Position numbers and translations under genes: made by a program. 12,079 nucleotides of DNA from Desulfovibrio sp. (GTDB lineage Bacteria; Desulfobacterota; Desulfovibrionia; Desulfovibrionales; Desulfovibrionaceae). The stretch lies in assembly GCA_003525525.1 (NCBI GenBank), contig DQED01000075.1, positions 1-12,079 on the forward strand, given 5' to 3'. The notes beneath the pieces are model-generated. The model searched no databases. It saw only the letters and a program-made list of their open reading frames with translations, and was not told the DNA's origin. Below, piece after piece: positions 6,626 through 12,079 of the stretch; the stretch's first letter is position 1; every line of letters begins with the position of its first letter.

Positions 6626-7618
6626 ATGAAGATCGCGGTGATCGGCGGCGGCAGCTGGGGCACCACCCTGGCCGACCTGCTGGCGAAAAACGGCCATGAG
6701 GCGCGGCTTTGGGTGCGCGAACAGGCGGTCATGAACGAGATCCGCACGACGCGCGAGAATTCCTGGTACCTTCCCGGCCGCAAGCTGGCCGACGGCCTGG
6801 AGGTCAGCACCGACGCGGCGGCCGTGTCCGACGGCGCGCGCCACTTCCTCTTCACCGTGCCGAGCCAGTTCATCCGCAGCGCCTACCAGCGCTTCATCAA
6901 GCACCTGCCGAAAAATCCGGTGATCATCTGCGCGAGCAAGGGCATCGAGCTCGACAGCCTCATGACCATGTCCCAGGTCTGCGAGGACGCGCTTGCCGGC
7001 GTGAAGCCCCGTTTCGCCATGCTCTCCGGGCCGACCTTCGCCTACGAGGTCATCCGCGAGATGCCCACGGCCGTGACGCTCGCCTGCAAGGACAAAAAAG
7101 CCGGCAAGGAAGTGCAGGAAGCCCTTTCGTCCCCGTATTTCCGCGCCTACACCTCCACGGACGTGCGCGGCGTGGAGCTCGGCGGCGCGATCAAGAACAT
7201 CGTCGCCATCGCCGCCGGCGTGTCCGACGGCCTGGGCTTCGGCGGCAACGCCCGCGCGGCGCTCATCACCCGCGGCCTGCACGAGATGAGTCGCCTGGGC
7301 AAGGCCATGGGCGGCGAGCGCCAGACTTTCATGGGCCTGTCCGGCATGGGCGACCTCGTGCTCACCTGCACCGGCGACCTCTCGCGCAACCGCCAGGTTG
7401 GCCTGCGCCTGGCCAGCGGCCAGAAACTCCTCGACATCCTGGCCGAGATGAAGATGGTGGCCGAAGGCGTCAAGACCACGGAAGCCGCCTACGCCCTGCG
7501 CGAAAAGCTCGGCGTCGAAATGCCCATCACCGAACAGGTCTACGCCGTCCTCTACAAGGACAAGGACCCCGCCCAGGCCGTGCGCGACCTCATGACGCGC
7601 TCCCTGAAGGACGAATAG
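6626..7618 (+). CDS. gpsA: Glycerol-3-phosphate dehydrogenase [NAD(P)+]
   Basis: This 330-residue cytoplasmic enzyme reduces dihydroxyacetone phosphate to sn-glycerol 3-phosphate, the backbone for phospholipids. The N-terminal Rossmann motif is GGGSWGTTLA (residues 7-16), the substrate-side CASKGIE segment is in mid-protein, and the catalytic lysine is in ELGGAIKN (K190). Family blocks GFGGNARAALITRGLHEM and GLSGMGDLVLTCTG follow. Length is typical (about 330). The ATG at 6626 is clear, with GGAGG (6613-6617) 8 nt upstream, so the longer open frame upstream is not coding. The gene appears to stand alone: ahbB diverges upstream and repeat copy C begins 20 nt after its stop. Expected to be essential and constitutive. 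Confidence 0.97.
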   Translation: MKIAVIGGGSWGTTLADLLAKNGHEARLWVREQAVMNEIRTTRENSWYLPGRKLADGLEVSTDAAAVSDGARHFLFTVPSQFIRSAYQRFIKHLPKNPVIICASKGIELDSLMTMSQVCEDALAGVKPRFAMLSGPTFAYEVIREMPTAVTLACKDKKAGKEVQEALSSPYFRAYTSTDVRGVELGGAIKNIVAIAAGVSDGLGFGGNARAALITRGLHEMSRLGKAMGGERQTFMGLSGMGDLVLTCTGDLSRNRQVGLRLASGQKLLDILAEMKMVAEGVKTTEAAYALREKLGVEMPITEQVYAVLYKDKDPAQAVRDLMTRSLKDE

Positions 7619-7637
7619 GGAAGCAGAAGAGGAAGAG

Positions 7638-7688
7638 GCCTCCGGCGGCCAGGAGGGGATGATCCCCTCCCGGACCTCCCCGACGGGG
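7638..7688 (-). repeat. Two-hairpin intergenic repeat, copy C
   Basis: In minus orientation the copy runs as follows. Hairpin 1 is CCCC-GTC-GGGG (7688-7678), the spacer is AGGTCC, hairpin 2 has arms at 7673-7662 and 7660-7649, the tail is GCCGCCGGAGGC, and a pyrimidine run CTCTTCCTCTTCTG follows. The third pair of hairpin 1 is C:G here and T:A in copy B, with both sides changed. The single irregular pair in hairpin 2 becomes a G-U wobble only if the minus strand is transcribed, supporting this orientation. It lies between gpsA and the cyclotransferase gene, antisense to both. Confidence 0.83.
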
Positions 7689-7727
7689 GATTGCGACCCC
7701 GGAAAGGGGAAGGGGCACGCGCACGCG

Positions 7728-8111
7728 GTGGAAGCGTACTGGGACATTTTCGCGTACGGGACGCTGCGGCAGGGCTTTCACAACCACCATTACATGGCCG
7801 ACTGCTTTTTCCTGGGCCGGGCCGAGACCGCGCTCGCCTACGCCATGTACGTCGCCGGCGGCATCCCCTACCTGGCCTTGGACGAGCCGCTTCACCGCGT
7901 GACCGGCGAGGTCTACCGCGTGGACGCGGCGCGGCTTCGCGCCATCGACGCCCTGGAAGAGCATCCCCGCGTCTACCGTCGCGCCCTGGCGCCGCTGGTC
8001 ATGACAGGCGACGGCAGCCCGGCCGACGCCTGGATCTATTTCGCCCGCCGCCCGTGGGAGGGCGTGCTCCACACGGGCGATTTCGCGTCCTGGAGACCTA
8101 GTAGGACTTGA
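7728..8111 (+). CDS. Gamma-glutamylcyclotransferase-like (GGCT/AIG2 fold) protein
   Basis: A 127-residue cytoplasmic protein of the gamma-glutamylcyclotransferase fold, whose members release 5-oxoproline from gamma-glutamyl amines or peptides. The N-terminal substrate loop is FAYGTLRQG (residues 8-16). The core includes GGIPYLAL and VTGEVYRVDAARL, and the catalytic acid is in IDALEEHPRVYRR (E77 by alignment with the usual LDxLEG; the following Gly is Glu here). Start choice is uncertain. GTG at 7728 gives the family-like N terminus, with AGGGGAAGGGG about 12 nt upstream. The only in-frame ATG upstream (7659) lies inside hairpin 2 of repeat C, with an AGGAGG too close to be a good site. The last 14 nt overlap the oppositely oriented small membrane protein gene. 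The true substrate is not predictable. Confidence 0.85.
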   Translation: MEAYWDIFAYGTLRQGFHNHHYMADCFFLGRAETALAYAMYVAGGIPYLALDEPLHRVTGEVYRVDAARLRAIDALEEHPRVYRRALAPLVMTGDGSPADAWIYFARRPWEGVLHTGDFASWRPSRT

Positions 8112-8265
8112 ACAGCCAGGCGTACACCACGTAAATCCAGCCCAGGATGCCGTGGATGATGGCCCAGAAAATGGATTTGTTGAGCGCGAAAGACACGGAC
8201 ATGGCCAGGGCCGAACCGAATCCCACGCCGTACTTGATCACGGTCTGGTTCACATACGCTGCCAT
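8098..8265 (-). CDS. Small 55-residue membrane protein, conserved-looking, unknown function
   Basis: A tiny protein preceded by an excellent ribosome-binding site (GGGAGGTGA, about 3 nt before the ATG at 8265), which is the main reason to trust it. It has two hydrophobic segments: YGVGFGSALAMSVSFAL (about residues 12-28) and FWAIIHGILGWIYVVYAWLF (about 33-52), joined by a short NKS turn and ending in KSY. The second helix is rich in aromatic residues and has an internal His-Gly. I recall similar short proteins with NxSxxWAIxHGxxGWxYVxY patterns in several phyla, but no function is known to me. The gene is convergent with the cyclotransferase gene, overlapping its 3' end by 14 nt, and divergent from the DUF1800 gene. 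Confidence 0.82.
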   Translation of the reverse strand: MAAYVNQTVIKYGVGFGSALAMSVSFALNKSIFWAIIHGILGWIYVVYAWLFKSY

Positions 8266-8304
8266 AGTCACCTCCCTTTGCGCACAAGCGTAGCCGATGT
8301 TGCG

Positions 8305-8324
8305 CGGAAAGGCACTGCTTTCCG
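8305..8324. promoter_or_regulatory. Inverted repeat CGGAAAG-N6-CTTTCCG
   Basis: A perfect 7-nt inverted repeat with a 6-nt loop lies between the divergent small-protein and DUF1800 genes. It is 40 nt upstream of the small gene's start and 16 nt upstream of the -35 box of the DUF1800 promoter. It could be a leader hairpin of the small gene's mRNA or an operator; neither is proven. Confidence 0.3.
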
Positions 8325-8339
8325 GTGGTGTTGACGCAA

Positions 8340-8368
8340 TTGACATTCGGCCGCGCCGCGCGCACAAT
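8340..8368 (+). promoter_or_regulatory. Sigma70-type promoter for the DUF1800 gene
   Basis: A perfect -35 box TTGACA (8340-8345) is followed by a 17-nt spacer and CACAAT (8363-8368), which matches 4 of 6 bases of the -10 consensus. Transcription would be expected to begin about 7 nt further on, at the A of the ATG at 8375. It also argues against any earlier start of the coding frame, such as the in-frame ATG at 8297. Confidence 0.6.
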
Positions 8369-8374
8369 TTCGGT

Positions 8375-9892
8375 ATGCCCATCATGCCGCCCGCAGGAAA
8401 CTGCCGCATCCGCCGCGTCGGAGGCCTCGCCGGAGTGCTGGCGCTGGCCTGCCTCGTGCTGGCGGCCGTATCCGCGCGCGCGGCCGAGGAGCCGGGGCGC
8501 ATCGATCCCAGGATCGTGCACGTGGTCTCCCGCCTGACCTACGGTCCGACCCCCGGCGGCCTCGAGCGGGTCGCGGCCATGGGTGCGGACGCCTTCATCG
8601 CGGCCCAGCTCGCTCCGGACAACCTCGTCGATCCGCCGGTCCTGGCCGAAAAGCTCGCCGCGTTGCCCACCGAATCCATGGATACGGTGCGGCTTTTCCG
8701 CGAATACGGCCCGGCCGTGGCCGCCGACGCCAAAGACGCCAAGCCCGGGCCCAACGCCATGCGCCAGGTCTTCGATCGGGCCGAGGTCGCGGCCCTGGAG
8801 GCGGCCCGGGCACGGCTCCTGCGCGCCATCTGGTCGCCCAGGCAGCTCTACGAACTCATGGTGGCCTTCTGGTGCGAGCATTTCAGCCTCGGCGCGCAAA
8901 AGGGGCTGGCCCTTCTCTGGGAAGGCTCCTTCGAGCGCGAGGCCATCCGTCCCCATGCCCTGGGCCGGTTCACGGACCTGCTCGCGGCCACGGCCCGCCA
9001 TCCGGCCATGCTCATCGCCCGGGGCAACTGGAAGAACGTGGTCCACCGCCAGGGCGCGGGGCCGGTCAAGGAAGCCATCGACCCGACCTACGCCGCCATC
9101 CTCCTTGCCCACCAGACTCTGGGACCGTCCGGGCCGCAAAAACCCGCCGACACCCTGGCCCTGGCCCGCATCCTCACCGGCTGGCGCGTGGGCGCGTCGC
9201 GGGGCGCGGCCGATTCCGGGGGATTTTATTTCGACGTGGACCTGCACGACCCGTCGGACAAGACGCTGCTCGGCCATTCCATCAAGGGCTCCGGCCTCGG
9301 CGAGGGCGCGGCCGCCCTGGACATCCTGGCCGCGCATCCGGCCACGGCCAAAAACATCGCGCGCAAGCTCGCCGTGTATTTTCTCGCCGACGATCCGCCC
9401 GCGCCCCTGGTCGCCCGCATGGCCGAGACGTTCACGAAGTCCGGCGGCGACATCCGCGAGACGCTGCGGGCGCTTTTTCAAAGCCCGGAATTTTTCGATC
9501 CCAAATACATGGGCAACCGGTTCAAGCCGCCGCTGCGCCAGGTGGTTTCGGCCGTGCGCGCGACCGGCGTGGGCCCGGGCGACACCACGGCCCTGGCCGG
9601 CGTCCTGGCAGGCCTTGGCCAGCCGTTTTACGCCGCCGACAGCCCGGAAGGCTATGCCGCGGCCTCGGGCGCGTGGATGCGGCCCGATGCGGTCGTGCGC
9701 CGCGTGACCTTTGCCGGCGATCTGGCCGCCGGGCGCATTCCGGGCGTGAAGCCGGACAAGCCTTCCGCCCAGGCCCTGGCCGCGACCATCGGCCCGGAGG
9801 TGGACGCGCACACGCGCGGCGTCGCGGAAAAAGCCGGCGGCGCGGTCGGCGCGGCCGTTATTTTGGCCGCACCGGAAGCGATGCGCTATTGA
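8375..9892 (+). CDS. Exported DUF1800 domain protein
   Basis: A 505-residue protein with a Sec-type signal peptide: positive RIRR, hydrophobic core (about residues 15-32) and a likely cut after AVSARA (residue 36). The mature part follows the DUF1800 (PF08811) layout: RLTYGPTPGGLERV, LMVAFWCEHF, EREAIRPHALGRFTDLLAATARHPAML, LARILTGW, HPATAKNIARKLAVYFLADDPP and SPEFF. The segment that in most members reads NENYAREL(L/M)ELHTLG is DPTYAAILLAHQTLG here (from D236), so the usual Asn, Glu and His positions are changed. The function of the family is unknown; its genes are typically paired with DUF1501 genes, as here. The start ATG at 8375 was chosen from the promoter position and signal peptide; ATG 8384 is an alternative. 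There is no evident Shine-Dalgarno. Confidence 0.9.
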   Translation: MPIMPPAGNCRIRRVGGLAGVLALACLVLAAVSARAAEEPGRIDPRIVHVVSRLTYGPTPGGLERVAAMGADAFIAAQLAPDNLVDPPVLAEKLAALPTESMDTVRLFREYGPAVAADAKDAKPGPNAMRQVFDRAEVAALEAARARLLRAIWSPRQLYELMVAFWCEHFSLGAQKGLALLWEGSFEREAIRPHALGRFTDLLAATARHPAMLIARGNWKNVVHRQGAGPVKEAIDPTYAAILLAHQTLGPSGPQKPADTLALARILTGWRVGASRGAADSGGFYFDVDLHDPSDKTLLGHSIKGSGLGEGAAALDILAAHPATAKNIARKLAVYFLADDPPAPLVARMAETFTKSGGDIRETLRALFQSPEFFDPKYMGNRFKPPLRQVVSAVRATGVGPGDTTALAGVLAGLGQPFYAADSPEGYAAASGAWMRPDAVVRRVTFAGDLAAGRIPGVKPDKPSAQALAATIGPEVDAHTRGVAEKAGGAVGAAVILAAPEAMRY

Positions 9893-9906
9893 TTATGAGG
9901 GGAGAC

Positions 9907-9964
9907 GCCTCCGGCGGCCAGGAGGGGCCGGGGGCCCCTCCTGGACCACCCCATGCGTGGTGGT
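9907..9964 (-). repeat. Two-hairpin intergenic repeat, copy D
   Basis: In minus orientation, hairpin 1 is ACCACC-N8-GGTGGT (9964-9945). Hairpin 2 has 12-nt arms (9944-9933, 9929-9918) around a CCC loop, and the tail GCCGCCGGAGGC (9918-9907) follows. The two innermost A/T pairs of hairpin 2 in the other copies are C:G or G:C pairs here, again with both partners changed, and hairpin 1 has an unrelated sequence but still pairs. It occupies most of the 120-nt gap between the DUF1800 and DUF1501 genes, antisense to them. Confidence 0.8.
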
Positions 9965-10012
9965 GGGAGTGCTTTTCACGCTGCGGGCGGGACACGGAAA
10001 GGGAGAGGGGCG

Positions 10013-11287
10013 GTGCGACGACGCGAGGTGCTGGGTTTTCTGGCCGCGCTGGGCCTTGCCGGGCTGACGGACCCGGGGGCGGTGCTTGCCGCGCGCGCGA
10101 AAAAGGGCGGGAGCGGGGACAAGGCCGCGGCCAGGGAGAAGGACAAGGCCAAGGACAAGCCTTCCTGGCGTGAGGGGCGGCAACTCGTCGTGGTTTTTCT
10201 ACAAGGCGGACCGGACGGCCTGTCCGTGGCCGCGCCGACGGGCGATCCGCTCTACCGCGCCCTGCGCCCGACCACGGCCCTGGCCCCGGACTGCGGCGGG
10301 ACCGACCTGGGCCGGGGATTTCTGCTCCATCCGGCCCTGGCCGCCCTGGCTCCCTTTTATGCCCAAAAGAAGCTGGCGGTGCTCCCGGCCTGCGGCATGG
10401 CCGGCGTGGCCGCGCAGCACGGACCGGCGCAGGCCAATTTCGCCCGGGGCGCGCCTCCGGGAAAAGGGGGCAAGGGGGACAAGGGCTGGCTCGGCCGCCT
10501 GGCCCTGGCCCTTGGCGGCGGCACGTCGCAGATGCTCGTGGCGAGCCAGTCGGAAATCTATTCCGGCGCGCCGCACTACAACATGATCGCGCCCGGGCGC
10601 GGCCCGTCCCTGCCGGGCCTGCCCGTGGAGGATCAGGCCCTTTACGAAGCCGTATCCCGGCTTTACGCCGGCAAGGAAGCGCTCGCCAAGACCTTCGCCA
10701 AGGGCCGCGAGGACCGGCAGGACGCGTTGGCCAAGGTGCTCGCGGAATCGGTCAAGGCCAGCGCCGGGGCCATTCCCGCCCCGGCCTTCCCGGAATTCGC
10801 CGAGCGTTTCGGCCGCGACCTGGCCAAGCGGCGCGACGCCGCCCTGGCTTTTCTCGCCGTGGGCGGCTTCGACACCCACTCCGGCCAGGGCGGGGCCAAG
10901 GGCTACCTCGCCGACAGGCTGCACGAGACGGCGCAGGGGCTCTCCCATCTGGCCGCGGGGCTCGGCAAGGCGTTCGACGAGACGGTCATCATCGCCCTCG
11001 GCGAATTCGGGCGCGGCGCGCGGGAGAACCGCTTCGGCGGCACGGACAACGGCCAGGGCGGCGTGATGCTCGTCCTCGGCGGTCCCGTGGCCGGGGGGCA
11101 GGTGCTCGGGGAGTGGCCGGGGCTGGCCGCGCATCGCCTGGCGGGCGGGCGCGACGTGGCCGTGGCCACGGACTGGCGCGAGGTCGTCGCGCAGATCGCC
11201 GTGCGCCACCTGGGCCTGCCCGAGAAGCGGCTGACCGACGTTTTTCCCGGATTTACCCCAACGGGCGCGCCTGCGGTCATGGGATAA
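10013..11287 (+). CDS. Exported DUF1501 family protein
   Basis: A 424-residue protein starting at GTG 10013, with GGGAG 7 nt upstream. The N terminus RRREVLGFLAALGLAGL resembles a Tat signal (twin Arg then hydrophobic core), with a probable cut near AVLA-ARA. A Lys/Asp-rich linker (residues about 29-48) follows. The DUF1501 (PF07394) core, related to the alkaline phosphatase/sulfatase fold, is seen in LVVVFLQGGPDGLS, GGFDTHSGQGG, IIALGEFGRGARENRFGGTDNG and VMLVLGGPVAGGQVLGEWPGL, ending LTDVFPGF. The usual GGTDHG has Asn (N346) in place of His, a position likely to bind metal in related enzymes. The RSHFDAQ-like block is also altered (AQHGPAQANFARG). No substrate is known for the family; pairing with the DUF1800 gene upstream suggests a joint envelope role. 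Genuine enzymatic activity is uncertain. Confidence 0.9.
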   Translation: MRRREVLGFLAALGLAGLTDPGAVLAARAKKGGSGDKAAAREKDKAKDKPSWREGRQLVVVFLQGGPDGLSVAAPTGDPLYRALRPTTALAPDCGGTDLGRGFLLHPALAALAPFYAQKKLAVLPACGMAGVAAQHGPAQANFARGAPPGKGGKGDKGWLGRLALALGGGTSQMLVASQSEIYSGAPHYNMIAPGRGPSLPGLPVEDQALYEAVSRLYAGKEALAKTFAKGREDRQDALAKVLAESVKASAGAIPAPAFPEFAERFGRDLAKRRDAALAFLAVGGFDTHSGQGGAKGYLADRLHETAQGLSHLAAGLGKAFDETVIIALGEFGRGARENRFGGTDNGQGGVMLVLGGPVAGGQVLGEWPGLAAHRLAGGRDVAVATDWREVVAQIAVRHLGLPEKRLTDVFPGFTPTGAPAVMG

Positions 11288-11347
11288 CGCTTCCGAAAGA
11301 ACGCTTCCGGCGGCCCCTTCTGGCGTTTCCGAAAGGGGGGAATCCCC
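11286..11347. repeat. Degenerate repeat and hairpins after the DUF1501 gene
   Basis: AACGCTTCCG occurs twice (11286-11295 and 11300-11309), and CGTTTCCGAAAG (11324-11335) is a third near-copy. The stretch GCTTCCGGCGGCC (11303-11315) matches the tail of the two-hairpin repeat, in minus orientation, at all but one base. Possible stems are CCCCTT/AAGGGG (11314-11319, 11333-11338) and GGGG-AAT-CCCC (11337-11347). This may be a decayed repeat copy doubling as a terminator, but there is no T-run. Confidence 0.4.
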
Positions 11348-12027
11348 TTGTGCAGGCATGGACGCAATGCGCAACGTTCCGTCATTTCGTGCGTATGTTG
11401 GAGAGGGCCTTTTTCCCGAGGCAATGACGCAAGCGTGCGGGACCGCAGACGGGCGATGACCGGGCAGAGAATCAGGGAGGGGTTTTTTCAGGGCTCGTCA
11501 TGCGGGATGCGACTGCCCGGAATCGATCTTGTAAAGGGTACGGCCGGGAATGCGGCCGCGAGTGGGGGGGGACGGGAAGGGCGGATTCGATGCCGGGACG
11601 GGGCGCGGCAAAGCTGGTGCGCCAAAGTCCTTGAAGGCTTGGGGTCCGTTCGGAGGCCGGCGGGTTCGCGTCCGCCAGTATGCTGTGGCGTCCCGTCCCT
11701 GCGTCGCGCGGTTGGCGGTACGCGCGCAGGGACGCCTTGCCGCGCCGCGTCCCGGCATCGAATCCTTTCGCGCTTTTTTTCACATATTCAAGTGCATGGC
11801 AAGCGGCCCAATCTTTGCAACATCCTGAAATCATACGGGCAGGGAAAGGATTTTCGGGGCGGGCGCACTTTTTTTCCGCTGGCGGGCGAAACCCGTGTCC
11901 GCAACGCCTGTCCCCCAAAGGCAAGGTCACGTCTTTCGCATTCTGGCTCCGGGCTTTTGCCTGACGCCCCGGCCGGCAGACGCTTCGCAAGGACGCGCCG
12001 GCTGCGCAGTCGCAAGCTCGCCTGTGC
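11348..12027. other. Gene-free tail of about 680 nt
   Basis: Open frames exist on both strands, but their translations are rich in Arg, Pro, Cys and Trp, lack family motifs and have no convincing ribosome-binding sites, so I do not call them. The stretch includes a large inverted-repeat structure (11583-11765), a T-run at 11774-11780, a locally AT-richer patch around 11780-11835, and weak dyads such as AGGCAAG/CTTTTGCCT in the 11919-11962 range. Confidence 0.5.
11583..11765. repeat. Long inverted repeat with branched interior
   Basis: Arms of 29 nt (11583-11611 and 11737-11765) are reverse complements at 28 positions; the outer end reads GGATTCGATG and the inner end GCGCGGCAA. The 125-nt interior folds further. 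CCAAAGTCCTTGAAGG is followed by CTTGG. TCCG-TT-CGGA comes next. GGCGG and CCGCC enclose TTCGCG. Near 11688-11736, GTCCCTGCG and CGCG on the left pair with CGCGCGCAGGGAC on the right. On the plus strand, seven T residues follow at 11774-11780. It could be a structured RNA gene or a short non-autonomous mobile element; nothing coding is inside. Confidence 0.75.
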
Positions 12028-12079
12028 CCTTTAGCGAGGAGGTCCAGGAGGGGATCATCCCCTCCTGGCCGCCGGAGGC
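12028..12079 (+). repeat. Two-hairpin intergenic repeat, copy E (at window end)
   Basis: Hairpin 1 is CCTT-TAGC-GAGG (12028-12039), with one U-G pair. Spacer AGGTCC follows, then hairpin 2 with arms 12044-12055 and 12057-12068, and tail to 12079, where the window stops. From 12035 onward it is identical to copy B over 45 nt, whereas the left arm of hairpin 1 differs from B yet still pairs. Confidence 0.87.

Noticed and set aside
6521..7747. 408-codon minus-strand frame opposite gpsA
   Set aside because: Low-complexity, His/Ala/Gly-rich translation mirrored by the certain gpsA reading frame; no ribosome-binding site or motif.
8036..9811. 591-codon minus-strand frame opposite the DUF1800 gene
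   Set aside because: Shadow of the DUF1800 frame with Arg/Gly/His-rich composition and no recognisable domain.
11655..11690. tRNA-like T-arm look of GGCGGGTTCGCGTCCGCC
   Set aside because: No matching acceptor strand, anticodon arm or D arm at proper distances; it is one of the hairpins inside the large inverted-repeat structure.
11797..11820. Sigma54-type promoter look of TGGCAAG followed by TTTGCA
   Set aside because: The spacing between the GG and GC elements is too long for a -24/-12 promoter.
11348..12034. 228-codon plus-strand frame and 172-codon minus-strand frame in the tail
   Set aside because: Arg/Cys/Pro-rich translations crossing the inverted-repeat arms, no conserved motif and no convincing start signal.
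1..12079. Spaced repeats as a CRISPR array
   Set aside because: The five copies are kilobases apart, in both orientations, with genes between them; there are no regular spacers and no cas genes.

Overview
The window is high-GC bacterial DNA whose gene set points to the Desulfovibrionaceae (Desulfovibrio or Solidesulfovibrio-like sulfate reducers). The clues are a branched-chain amino acid ABC ATPase next to an arylacetate-CoA ligase, a siroheme decarboxylase subunit of the alternative heme pathway, an AarF/UbiB protein coupled to a phasin-like protein, and hairpin-forming intergenic repeats. The assignment is inferred from gene content only.

Layout. 1-2089 (+): repeat copy A, then livF and paaK, two nucleotides apart; together they suggest uptake and CoA activation of aromatic or branched acids. 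2133-2183: repeat copy B, between convergent genes. 2206-4034 (-): phasin-like gene and AarF/UbiB gene, coupled by a TGATG overlap. 4077-5705 (-): a 542-residue coiled-coil orphan in strikingly AT-rich DNA, ending 42 nt upstream of the phasin gene, with an AT-rich leader and a GC-richer, possibly IS-derived scrap behind it. 5994-6482 (-): ahbB, divergent from gpsA (6626-7618, +), with a dyad between them. 7638-7688: repeat copy C. 7728-8111 (+): gamma-glutamylcyclotransferase-like gene whose 3' end overlaps a 55-residue membrane protein gene (8098-8265, -). 8340-8368: a strong promoter-like sequence placed so that the next mRNA could be leaderless. 8375-9892 and 10013-11287 (+): an exported DUF1800/DUF1501 pair, both altered at hallmark motifs, with repeat copy D between them. 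11288-12027: about 740 nt without a convincing gene, holding a large 183-nt inverted-repeat structure. 12028-12079: repeat copy E at the window end.

The most unusual signals are: (i) a directional two-hairpin repeat present five times in 12 kb, whose stems show compensatory base changes and whose conserved tail GCCGCCGGAGGC can act as a Shine-Dalgarno; (ii) the AT-rich coiled-coil orphan wedged upstream of the phasin-UbiB operon; (iii) the inverted-repeat structure with 29-nt arms matching at 28 positions in the gene-free tail. Everything else is ordinary metabolic and envelope gene content. No rRNA, tRNA, CRISPR array or intact transposase gene was seen.
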